A DNA stretch of 64,000 bases from Cinnamomum chago (taxonomy: Eukaryota; Streptophyta; Magnoliopsida; Laurales; Lauraceae), in assembly GCA_038049695.1 (NCBI GenBank), contig CP142453.1, forward strand, positions 3,316,501 to 3,380,500. The letters run 5' to 3'. Positions 1-13,200 of the stretch are shown in pieces; the stretch's first letter is position 1, and every line of letters starts with the position of its first letter. Both the position numbers and the translations under genes were made by a program. The notes below the pieces were generated by a model. That model did not search any database, was not told the DNA's origin, and saw nothing but the letters and a program-made list of their open reading frames with translations.

Positions 1-448
1 AAACTGATGGGTGATGAATGATGAAAGCCATCAAGTGTGACAAATGACAATTTTGACAAAATTACACTATCAGTCTATTTTTTAGATCTCTTATCAGATA
101 GTAATAATCTTTCAATCAAGAAGAATTCTGGGACGTGCAATCCATGTTGGTTTCAACTATCCAGCATGCATGCACGTGGTCCAGGTGGGCTCTACAATGC
201 AGCCCATACCTAATATGAGATGGATGGGCTCAAAATGGATCATTCCCCTTCTGTAAATTCAGTTCGAAAATAACATAAAGCAGGACCATATTATATGCAC
301 CACCATATTAGGGTGTGGACATCACATGATGGATCATTCCAATACACTGTTAAGTTAAGATTAAAACAACTCTTCCACTTCCCCTGGTCGTGTTCCAGTA
401 TTAAAATATTGAATAACCAAATAGAACCCAAATATTGAAATGACGCAC
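1..448 (-). other. start of CALS9 intron 21
   Basis: Nothing recognisable. GTGGGCCC-type words near 175-240 resemble the dispersed repeats elsewhere in the window. Confidence 0.5.
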
Positions 449-535
449 CTCTCCCAAACGATCTCTGGCACCAAGCAGGAACCCCACAACAGCTGATACA
501 AGTGTGTAGAATACATAGATATCTAAAAAATAGAT
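449..535 (-). CDS. CALS9: CALS9 exon 21 (residues 733-761), last exon in the window
   Basis: Acceptor TTTGACAG, donor GAG|GTGCGT. Encodes [20 protein letters not shown] and LGARDRLGE, a membrane helix matching IYLLDIHIFYT...GARDRLGE. The next expected exon (IRSLEAIHKLFEEFP-like) is not found in bases 1-448. Confidence 0.92.
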
Positions 536-1222
536 CTGTCAAAGAATAAGAGACAAACTGTTAAAAAAAATGATCAAAAAACTTATTCATGTACAAAAAC
601 GAAGATGTTAGACAGAAAAACAAGAAAGAATATTACAGTAGATTATGACATTCTGTATAAACAGTGGCAAACCCATGATTTTTGTTTGAGGGGGGCGGAC
701 CCAAATACGTAGTTGGATTTTGCGATCTCACGATTTTTCATGTGGGTTTTGAATCGGACCCAGAATTGTCAGTTTTGGAAGCACACCCACCACTGAAGGG
801 GGTGACTGCCCCGAAGACTATGTATGTAGGGCCACCTCTGTGTATAAATAACGAATAAGATACACAGGAAAAGTCTGTATTAAACCGCAACCATGTGCAT
901 GGGCCTTTACTATCATGCTTAAAATTATGTCAGTGTACTATAGGCAAGGCCTGAACCCATTATATACTCCTGTGGTTCTAACTCAAACATCCAAAGCTAA
1001 AAGATCACCATGTTTCAACTGTGTTAAGGGTCAGCTACATAAATTCTGTCTTGCCATTCCAGTCTATCCAGGCTAAAAGATACTGTTTAATCTGTTTTTA
1101 TATTAGTTTCCTTTGTATTTTTCCAACAGTTTTTTTTCTTGGTCTCCTTCCAACCTTTTTAAGCATATCCGTTTTAATGGTAAATTGGTAACATGACCCA
1201 AACTTGGAACCCAATGAGCACC

Positions 1223-1262
<40 letters not shown>

Positions 1263-4200
1263 ACCCACCCACCCACCCACACACAAAATAAAATAAAAAC
1301 ACTCATACTTCCCTTCTCTTCCTTCTACCCAAAAAAAAAAAAAAGGGAAAGTTCCAAATAATTAACCAAGCAAAGGAAAAGTAACTGAGCAAGCTTTGTA
1401 CATAGGAAAATTTTTACTACCATCCACGAAAACCCAAGGCCGATTCCAAGCAACAAAGGCAAAAGGCCAAAAGAAAATAATAAGAAGAAACTACCCAAAG
1501 TGAAATGGAACAAACACAACAGAGATCAGCAGAACTGTGGTTTGAAGAATTGGCCGAGCCCAAGACGACTCAGTCAACTCATATCAGACAGAATCCCGTA
1601 TTGAATGGCTAGGACTCGGCTGAGTCATGAAGCAACATAGCCATTATATTGGACTAAATGGTGATCAACTTGCAACCAATACTTGGTTTCAAAACCATGA
1701 AGATAACACTACGATAAAAACACTGGATAAAATTATTTATAGAATGGTACTTTTACAAAAAAAAAAAAATGGTACCATATCATTAGTGCCTATGCTCCCC
1801 AAGCAGGATTAGATGAAAGTGTCAAGAGCTAATTCTGGGAGGAGATGGACAGTTTACTATGAGAAATTCCAACTAGTGAAAAGAGTTTCCTACGAGAGGA
1901 CTTAAATGGGCATGTAGGAAACGATAATAGAGGATATGAGAGCATGCATGAAGGACAAAGATTTGGCGAAAAGAATGAGTTAGGATACACTATCTTGGAC
2001 TTTGCATTAGCATTAGACCTTGTAATAGCAAACACTTACTTTAAAAAGAGAGGAGCATCTAATTACTTGTAAAAGTGGAACTAACAGGAGCCAGATAGAC
2101 TTTTTTCTTAGTTAAAGAACATGAGGTAAAGATTGTATGGTTATTCCATGAGAGAGTTTGAGCACACAACATAGGTTAGTAGTTATAGATACTTGCATTA
2201 GAATTTCAAAAAGAGTAGTAGTAAATAAAATATACCCATAAACAAGGTGGAGGAATTTGAAAGGAGAAAGAACAACAATATTTAAAGGTAAAGTGATTGA
2301 GGATTGAGATTGGGATTTTGAGGGAGAAATAACAGAGATGTCAAAACAAATGGCTAACTGTATTAGGAAGGAAGCAAAAGAGGTGCTTGGAGAGACGAGA
2401 GAAAAGAACACTATAATAAAGAAAAACCCATTTGAAATGTTTTGGGCATGTTCAACGTACGCTAGCAACGGCGCCAATAAAGAAAAGTTTGGCTATGAAG
2501 GTTGATGGCCCCTCAAAGGAAAGGGGTAGGCCAAAGAGGACGTGGATGGAGGTAGTAACCATAGATATAAAGAAGTGTAACTGATATGAGGATTTGACTC
2601 GAGATAGATCAGAATGAAGAAACAGAATTCGTGTAGCCGACCCCAACATAATTGGGACCCCAACATAATTGGGACAAGACTTTGATGATGATGATGATGA
2701 GAATGACAATTTTACAATGAGCACAACTAAACAGAAGTCCAACAGTATGATAGATGCAGGACAGACCTGAGGTTGAGCCGGTCAGTCCCAAAAAAAAATT
2801 TAGCAGAAGGTCCAATAAAAGGAGAGACTTCCAGAGGGTGCAGCATACTTTAGTAGTAGCTAGAATTGTTTCCCAAATAGAATTAGTAGCTATATAAAGA
2901 ATTGTAATCCCTCTTATTAAGAAGTTGATTGATGAATAAAGAGATTTTCTCCCTGAGTTTCCTTTCGGCTGTCTGTCTTTGGTGTGAGACCCTAACTGTC
3001 TGTGGTGCGAAGCCTTGACATGTGATCTATCCTAAAGCTTTGGCCTGGAGAGTAGTTTCTGGTTACCCTTCCCCTACCCACTCTGCATCAAAGGTGACAT
3101 GATCCAGCAACATGTAATATTTAACATTGTCAAATACGTCAAAACATTAAACTACTCTTTAAAGTTGTTATCACAATCATCTTAGAAAATAATAATAGGT
3201 AGGAACAGTACTTACAGCAACCACTGGAGCCCATAGGCTAGCAATTGTCAAAGCATTGTGGTTATCTGCAGATACGGACAAATCAATTTGATCATTAATG
3301 GTTAATAATGAACAAAGAAACGGACAACAAACCGCCAGCATTTAACCAATGGGTGCTAATTAAGATGGGAAAAGGAGAAAAAATATCTGATAGAATAAGA
3401 AAAGTCTCAAGCATACAACTATGAGAGCAACTTAAAATATCGCTATCAAATTTCTATATACACACATGCCTAGGTCATGATCACAAGCAAACGGTCCAGG
3501 ATAATTTCACTGTGCCAGCAGATCTATTAGAAACCCAAAATGAATGCCAATCACTTGAAGTGAATAGGAAGATCTATGGGTAGATCAAGAATGCCCAGAG
3601 CCATCCTGATCAAGTTAGGAAAGCTATAGATTTCATGGTCCAAAAACCAAACCGTTGAAAATTGAGGGTAGTTAAATTCTACAGCCGAAGTAACATCGAT
3701 CAGTGAGAGTTGTTTATAAAAAAAAAAAGGGTAGTTAAAACCTACAGCCAGAGTAACACCGATCGGCAAGAGTTGGACACCCATTAATACATGAGGTAGT
3801 ATGTGTGAGGGGAGAAAGCCAAAGGAGAGCTTCATTGTTTGTGTTCATGTTAGTGATATCTACTATCTACTACCCTTATAAAAGCGAAGAAAAGTGGCCT
3901 ACTTTTTACCACACACCTTGGCCCACTTAATAATATTATAATTAATAATATATCTAGGGAATTAAATTAAATCTACTATCTACTATATCTATATCTATAC
4001 TATTATATTATATATATATATATATATATCTATATCTATATATCTATATCTATATATATACTATTATAAAAGAGAACAAGTTGTAGTACTTGTTTCACTA
4101 CACACCTTTGTGGGGCCCACCCGTACAAAAATCATAAAAATCACCCTTATTGCAGTACTTGTTTCTCTACACACTTTCGTGGGGCCCACCCTTATAAAAA

Positions 4201-7200
4201 TCTAAGTTGTAGTACTAGTTTCTATACACACCTTTGTTGGACCCACCCATATAAAAATCTACCCTTAGAAATCTATCTACCTATTCTATATATCTATCTA
4301 CCCTTATAAAAGAGATCTGCCCTTATAAAAGAGAACAAGTTGTCGAGCATATTTCTCTACACCTTTGGGGGTCTATCTACACCTTTGTGGGACCACGATG
4401 GATGCTACCATGTCATGCTTGATAAAATTAAGCACCCAACACCTGTGATTGTGGGGTACACTTAAAATTGCTCCATCCCCACCTCTCTCTCTCTCGATTG
4501 TTCATCTCCCAATGGTAAGTATACATTTTTTTCCCCTCTTATATCGTCCCCATCTATCGCGCGCTCTCTCACTTTCGATTGTTCATCTCCTCAAGGTACA
4601 TGGAGTCTTTTTTTTTCCTCTTCTAAAGATAATTAATACCCTGGCGAATCTTCTCCAAGTCACCCCAACCTGTTAGATGTTTTTCCTTTTCTTCTCACAT
4701 CTGCAAAGTGTTTCCATCAGTTCCTTTTAGTTTCTTGTACTCTCTATCGAATCGGTAGGGTGTTTTTTAATTTTTTAAACTTTTTTTTACCTATGTGCTA
4801 TGCGAAAGAAAAGGGTTTTTGGTGATTCTTTGATAATATGGTTGCTATACCATGGGGTGAATGGATTCCGTCTCATGCTCTGCTTTGCATTCAATAGTTT
4901 TCTTTGAAATTTCCATATTCCCAATAGTGTACATGCTATTTTTGAAATGGGCTGGTGGAATTCACTAACCGACAACTTGGAGGAATTAAAAGATACTTGA
5001 GTGGTATTTGTATTTAAAATTTGAGAATTTAGAATATCAGAGGGCTCCAGTAGGTTTCTAGAAGATATGAGATTATTTTCTTTGTACTGATGTAACCCTT
5101 TGTTATGATTTTTTAAATATTAACCCTTTAATTTTTTGTACAGTAACCTTAAATATTTGTAATTTGATGTTCCTTCAGTTGTATATTATTGATTGTGACC
5201 TTTCAAAAAGGTATTAGGATCTCCAAAATTCATAAGCACATCCCATATATAAAGGTACTTCGTTTGCATTATTGCTTTATATTTAGTTTTTTTCCTTTTT
5301 CTTTTTTAGAAAAAAGTAGCAACTGACAAAATATCATAAATAAGAAAGTAAAATGTACAAACTTAAACTCATTTTATGTCCGCCTTGCTTTTTTCTCTCT
5401 TTTAATGAAAGTAACCATTAAAAAAATTTTAAATATTCTTTTTCCTTTTGCTTCATGTGTTTGTATTTTATTTAGTTAGAATAATTGAGTTTTCAATCTG
5501 ACATAATGGTTGTATTGATCCTGATTTATACTTTTGTTGGAAAAATAATCACAAGTTGGATAATGTGATAACTACTAATAAATATTGGTTATCTTCTGAT
5601 ATTAGTGATTGCTAAAGATAATTCCATTAATGCAATTTAGTGGTGGGTCTTATAGCTTGCTATCGTAAAATTATTGTTGTTCTGTACAATTTTTAATTTC
5701 TTAATATACAACTTTTGTGAATTTTTTTATTATAAAAGGGCATTTCAAGGGTATGACTATATTTATTTATTATTGCTCTTACTCATGAGGTTTAAATTGA
5801 AAAACTTTGATTATCTTCCAACACATTTATTTCTTTTATCATTGCAAGCTGCTTCTTGTTGTTGTTCTTCTTCTTTTCATGTATTTCAATGAAGCAGCAT
5901 GCCTTTACTTAAAGGGAAAACGAGAATCTCATGGAAACTGCTTGTTATGCTAGCAATACTACTAACTTCAGAGTCAGTGAATGAAGTGATCATTTTAAGT
6001 GTAAACAACTAAAATAAGTATTTGATGCTGAGCTGCAACAAATTCAGTTTATCTTTGTTCGTTTCGAATTTTTCTTACTTTCATCAGCACTCCCATCCTC
6101 TATACATAACAGAGCAGAAGAGTTGATCTAGAATACCAGGGTTACATTCTTATGTATTTCTTAAGAGGAAGGTCCAATTCTTTTGGCAGATTCGTATTTG
6201 TAGTTTTTTTATTTTTTGATATTTATTTTCCTATGGATATCTCTATTTATGAGCTGCCATTTAAGTGAACTTCTATTATTACTTTGTATTATAATTTTCT
6301 TACGGGGTCTAAAATATAGCACTTTGTATCAAGGAAAAGAAGATGCTGACTCTTGGAGAGGTATTGCCTCTTTTTACCTGATAGTGGTCCGTGTTATAAA
6401 ATAAAACAAAGCACATGTTAAATACTAATATTGATCAATAGGTGCTCTGTAAATTTTACCCGTCAGAGTTCATATCATAGTTCCACCATTGTTGATCCAT
6501 GTCGCTTGAGGACAAGCCGAATTACTTCATTATTCTTAACAGTCGAATGTTATTCTTCTTTGTAAGTTAAGACTAAAACCACCATCTCAGTTTTGTTATT
6601 CTGATCTCCTTAGGTAGGATATAATTAATTTTTTTCCTTAATACAATCTGATGTTGTAGTGAACATATAATGTTCATGGTAATTGGTTAGAACAATAAGC
6701 TCATCTGGTTCTTAGTTTTTATTTTCATTTTTTTATAAAACTACAGGTTATCAATTTCACTATGCTTTCAACTGGACTCCAACTTTAGCAGGTCAAGTCT
6801 ACAAATAAACTGATAAGTCTACCTGACAGGTTAAAAAAAGAAAATTTAAATTTCTTTGTACACATTCATGATAAAATATCTAGAAATATGTGATTTATAT
6901 CCTCAAAAAGTTATATAAATTCCATATCGATTGTCGTTTGAGATCTCATTTTTCTCACTATATCATTCTGTTATTGTTTTCAAATGTATAGGAAAAAAGT
7001 AGTGTCAACTGTATTTGGACATTGCACGGGCTTGCAATTTACAATCACTCATTTTTTGTTGATATTTTATTTTTAAATGTATTGAAGCTTCTACTGAATT
7101 TTTTAATAACTTTATTTTTTTAAGATTTTCTTAGTGAAACTTTGTTCAGTGCACGTGCAAGGGCTCCACTAGTATATAAATAAATACATACACAGGCGTT

Positions 7201-10200
7201 ATCACTTGCGCAACTCAGTGGTGCGTCCCAAGCGTACCTCACTATGACCCCCACCTAGGAATCGAAGGGGGGAAAGGCCTTGATAAGCCCTACCATGGAT
7301 GAAAATTTCAGCCGATACCAGAACATATCAGCCGGTACATTCCGGTATCAGCCCGAATCCTACCAATGAATTGAAGGGAATCGGTATCGATTTCGGGCAA
7401 GAAAAAAAAATCCCCAATTTATCGGTCCGTCTCTGCCGATAATTCCAACAGTCATAAAAACCCCTTTTTTCATTCTTCCCACTTTTACTCCCGTCTTCTT
7501 CCTTCCAAACAAACTTGAGCCTCCTCTTCTTCCTACCCAACCCTCTTTTTCACCTCAACTAACAAAAACACTTATTTTGGGCTGATTTAATCCCGCCAAA
7601 AGTAGAAGAATTCAACCACGGTTAGTGTTTTGAGGCTTTTTTCCAATTTTTTTCTAAGATCTTTTACAAATAGATTAGAAATGATGTGTAAATGCGCTTC
7701 TTTGCTGTGAATACTTTCATTCTCTTAGATCTAGTGATTTGCAGGCCAGAAATACTCCAGTTGCTATGTCTCTTAATTGCTACATCTAATTATCATAATG
7801 TAAAATGTTATTTTAATGCTCTTCAAATTCACAACTTATTTGATGTAATGATTGATGATTGAGTAGTAGCTTTAGTTTCTTGAATTTAACACTAATAGAT
7901 AACTCATAAGTCATAATCATAATTGCATTTAATACAATTTGTGATATTTCAACTTATTTTAGTGTATATATATATATGTGAATCTATTCAATTGTGAACA
8001 AATTTTACATTGTTTTAGGTAAGACGGCGATACACGATGTTATGACTTAGGAGGACATATATTCTAACTTCTGGTCATTAGTCATTACAACTGGGGGGGA
8101 ATTCCTAGCATTTTACAATATTCTGGATTTTCTAATATTTTTTCAAATTTTATTGGGGCAACAAAAAACTAACGCTGAAACCATATTCGTTTTTGGGGTC
8201 AGCCACGACCGATCACGTGATTTTCATCCATGAGCCCTACATCTCAACAAAATTTTAGGCCGATCACATCATCCTAACCCCTTGATCCATTGGCCAGTGA
8301 TTAACTGGTTTAATATTATAAGAAAAAAAAAATCTAGTCGATCGAATGGTGGACCAATGACTATCCCAGTGGGTGAGGTGGGTTGGGGGTTGGGGTTGTT
8401 CTCTCTTAGTGGGCCATAGATTGGTGATCAGGTTGGGCCCCACTATGACGTTCCCAGCATATGTACCTCACGCACCTGATCAACCACCTATATATACATA
8501 TAAGAGAGGACTGATCAGGTGCACACCTTGATGGTGCACACCATGCATGCCTCATGCTGCAGGACCCACATGGAGCCCACCTGGGGTGTAGTAGAAATGG
8601 AAAGATTTTGATGGGCCCAGCCTCTATATAAAATTTCAGGCCCATTAGATCATCCTAACCCTTGATCCTTGGCCCACAAATTCTTGGTTTGGGAGAGGGG
8701 CACTCAAATGTTTGGAGTTATATGTACGTTCATACATACATACATATTGATAGTTTCCAGTGAGGAACAGACAGTATTTTGGGAGGTTTCAAGTTTGCAG
8801 CTGCCGATACCTTTACACACTGTTTATATAGGCTTTACAGAGGTTACATATCTAGCTAATAAGATAACATGAGTGACATGTTGTCACAAAGTAATACTAA
8901 GTCAGATGAGTTACAACTGTGCAGGGTCGGCTCAAGAATCCCCTAGGTCCAGTTTCCTGGCCCACGTCGCATTTTAGTCAGCCATCCACTCAACACACCC
9001 ACCCCCCTCTCTTTTCTCTCTCCCTCTTCAAGCTCACCGTGTGCTGTCAACGACATTGAGAGTTCAGAAAGTAATTCTTTGAATCAGTTTGTTGAATATG
9101 ACTTGGTGAAGAAGTCTGACAATTGCTTGTTGCAGGGTATAGAATGGAGTACAGTGGTGCGAAGTTGGACATTGCCGCACAACATGACAGCCAATCTAAA
9201 TATGCTTAGTGCACCCATGAAAAACATCATTGTCAACAATGTAGATAGCATTTGTGTTGTAACAATATAGGGGAGTGTGTTGGGGCAGATAGATGCCTAT
9301 GTCAACAAGTAGTCATCATATTTCAGAGGTAGCGTGAGCAAAAGCACGGGAGGTGAAATGCCCAGTCATCGTATGTGTTTGACATGTAAACTTATGAAGT
9401 CATGAAAGTCCCAAGACTAGGGCATGTTTAGAAGTTTGGATGATCGGCGTAGGCTATCCTAGATTTCAAGGGTGGTGTCAATTGATTTTGGGTTTGTCTG
9501 ATCAATTTCTTCCTTTTTGAGGTACATAAACTCTTGGCTCCAAAGAAGAATGTTGGCTGATTTTCTTCCTATTTTCCTATGGTGTCACTGCCTAGCTAGC
9601 TCTGATAGTTCCGTACTGCAAAACTGTGCCCTAAATCCATTGCCTCCCAAAGAGAAAGTAGGTAACCACATTGCATCTGAAGAAGAATGCTTTGAACAGG
9701 TACAGATTGGACATAGAGATGGGCATATATATCACGAAAACATACATCACAAGGGGAGAAAAAACTGGCTATTAGCCTACATTACACATTATAAATATTT
9801 GCCAATGAAGTCAGAGAGAAATAATCCACGTTCTCTCACATTTCTTATATCGTTATACTGAGAAGCGGCAGGGGAAGAACCCCAGAAATACAGCCACCGC
9901 CCGAAAAAGGAGAAGCTATACAAAGGAGGCTAAAGGCCTCAGACAAAAGGAAAAAAGAGCCAAATCAAAACGATATGACTTCCCTCCAGCTTAACAATAC
10001 ACAGAGATTATAAGCAGATTGAATCATTTGTAAACATAACAAGCACGCAACACAACCAGATTCTGCAAATTGCATACCATTAAAGTCACAAAATTATGCC
10101 TTAAAAGGGACACAAAAAATAATAGCATCTTATGAATATCAAGTGCCACAAACAAATCCTCATATGCACTTACTCTTTGATACAAGATCGTGCCACGAAT

Positions 10201-13200
10201 ATTCTATCCCACCTTTGAGCTTAACAATAATTTGGGTTGGCTCCACAAGTGGTTTGATCTGCATACAACAACAACTAAAATGTCAATAAAATGAACACAC
10301 AGGATAGCATATTAAACAATTACTTAGTAACCATATTTCGAATCCCACTTTCCTGGAGAAAATAAGCGAATGAAAATTTGGCACCTAGCACCACAAGCCA
10401 AAAAACCATATACCTGCAATTTTAAGAAGCATTAGCCAGCTAGTTTGGCTTATAGTTTATACTACATCCTATACAGGAAAAGAAATATGAATACATATGC
10501 TCATTCCAACCAACAAAGTTCAGCGAGGACATAAAATAAATACAGAAAGCACCAGGTAAACAGCTAAATAGCTGATCAAATGAAAATCCAGATGCATACC
10601 AAGATGCACAGGACCCGAGTTGTTTGTAAATTGTATCAGTTCTTAGGTAGTTTAGAGTGGTAAATTCTTGTCAGAAGAACCACCCTAAAATGTAAAATAT
10701 ATCAAAATAATAATCATGGCTGACAGCCTGCAACCTCTCTCCAATGAGGTTCCACAACAAAAAGCTTCCAGAAGAAAGAAAACAGTAGAGATTTACTTCA
10801 TAAAATCCGTTGCCCTCTCATACATTCCTCGTCCAACATAGTACCGTTCCTTAACACAATAAAGAACACACTGTTAAATTATGGTGCTTAAAGAATAAAC
10901 AAAACATATCAAAAGAAATTTTTTATTTACATCATGGACAATATAATATATTGATAATTTACATCATCAACTACAATATACTATAACTGCATTTATGTAA
11001 AAAAAAAAAAAGAAACACCTTGTGCATCCACTTAAGAAAGCGCATCACTGGCCAATTATCAAATCGATTAGTCAAGCTGTGGCATGCTGGTATCCGCATG
11101 AATGAGCTAGAAAGAAATTGGATCGCCGCATATATGCCTATAACAAAAATATATATCCTGAGGAAGATCGAGTTGGAATTTGAATTGCTCTGCTCCTGAA
11201 GAGTTTTCCTGAGTTCACAGTAGCAAATCATAATAAGATATCCTAGTATTAATTACTGTCTAAAAAGGCTTTTGCGATGCAATACCCCAATTACAACCAT
11301 CAACAAAAGAATCACAGAAAGTGAGGGAAGATTTGACATTAAACACTCACACATAAAGGTATGAAATGATTGTCGAAGCAGAACTAAACAAAACAAAACG
11401 GAGAATTATCCGCCAAACAGCAAGACGATGTGTTGTAGAATATGCGCCATACATCATGACAATATCCAGAACACCTAATTCAAAAAATAATGATAATAAT
11501 AATAATGAGTAAGAAGAAAAAAGAAGACTCAATTATGACATTTCCATACTAACGCTGTCTTACATAGTTGCTATTATTTGTAATAATACAACTTGTAAAG
11601 TTCAAATCAGTAGGAATAACAGGTGGACCTAAAAAGAACCACCGATTTAACAATCTTGACGTACTTTCAAAAAGCTTCATGATAACATATGTTGGACCCA
11701 GACTGAGAACTCCTCTTAAGGTCTTTGAATCAAAATGACCATTATTAAAGGCAATGATGGTCAGTCCCTGAAAATAAGTCAAACAAAGAGTTACGATATG
11801 ATTAGTTTTTGGTGCAGGAGAAAATGGGATTCACACACCAAAGGCATGCACAATGCAAACATAATTAAAATATTACAAAGATAGTCCATAAGTGGACAAC
11901 AAGAATCATTAGGAGAGAGTGAATGTTAGCACCAAAGAAAGATAAAAGAATATTCACAAATATCACGGTGAATCTCCTTTTCTTTTGGATAGGTATAGGT
12001 ATTAAATTCTTTTGGGTTTCTCTAAGGATGTTATTAAAATGGCAATTTTTGCGATATGGACCAAGTAAAAACCATTGAGAATCATGATCTCCTCATGATC
12101 AAACTCTGATAAAGAAACTTTGTGGTGAAGTGCAGTAGTTTAGGAAGACGTTGCTACAAAGTTTGGCAAAGGAGTAGGAATACGTAAAAATTATAAAATG
12201 CATTAGAAGGCAAAGAAAGAAGTTAAGAAAATAGTAAGTGGCGCAAAGTCCAAGGCACATGACAGCATATATATAAGTTGAGAACAAGAGAAGAGAGATA
12301 TTTCCAAGCTTGAACCTTAGGGCACATTTGTGTACCAACCTCGGTAGGGAGGAATGATCTCAATTTAGAGGATTCCTTCGTTCCCTTGGAACCGGGCTAT
12401 CCTCAGTGAGGATTTCTGAGGGGAGGAATTATCACAATCGATGTTCAGCGAACACAGCAGTATCCTACCAACTACACTAAATTCCTTCGAGCGGTTCTAC
12501 ATTTTTCGCAAATTTCTCACAGCCCATAATGAAGCAAGACCTAAATTTCAACCCCCAACAAACAACCCATAGTGAGAATTGGAGCTTAAAGGATAATGCA
12601 AAGAGATTTCTTTTAGTACCTCGACTTCATAATTCTTAAGGATGGAAAGATCGAGGAAGATATTGGCATAGGATTGGAGCTGGATGGCTGAAGTGGAGAC
12701 TTGCTTCTTTATTGTTATATAAACGGTGCATACCAACAAGATTGAAGGGAACGTTTTACAAGACAGCAATTAGGCCAGCTATGACCCATAGAGCAAAATG
12801 TTGGCCAATCAGGAAACAACACATGTAAAAAATGTGTATTCAAAGATGGGGATGTTGAGATGGATGCATGGTAAAACTAGTCAAGATAGAATCAGAGACG
12901 AGAGCATCCTAGAGCATTTAGGAGTAGCATCAATGGGTGATAAATTAAGAGAGACTAGTTTGAGATGGTTAGGACATGTCAACACAGGCCAACAATGGCG
13001 CCAGTGAGAAGTTTGTCTTTGCAGGTTGATGGGCCCCTCAATGAAAAGGGGTAGGCCAAAGAGGACATAAATGAAGTTGTAAGGATTGATATGAAAAAGG
13101 TGTAGTGCAACCTATCTGAGGATTTGGCCCTGGATAGACTCGGATGACAAAACAAAATTCATATAGCTCACCCAAACATCGCCCGGGCAAGGCTTTGATG

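Noticed and set aside
1098-1306. Open frames with long glycine runs
   Set aside because: They are translations of the C39 homopolymer, without similarity to any protein.
10349-10353. Using the GT four bases beyond exon 18 as donor
   Set aside because: It adds four bases and puts exon 19 and everything after it out of frame; no compensating acceptor was found.
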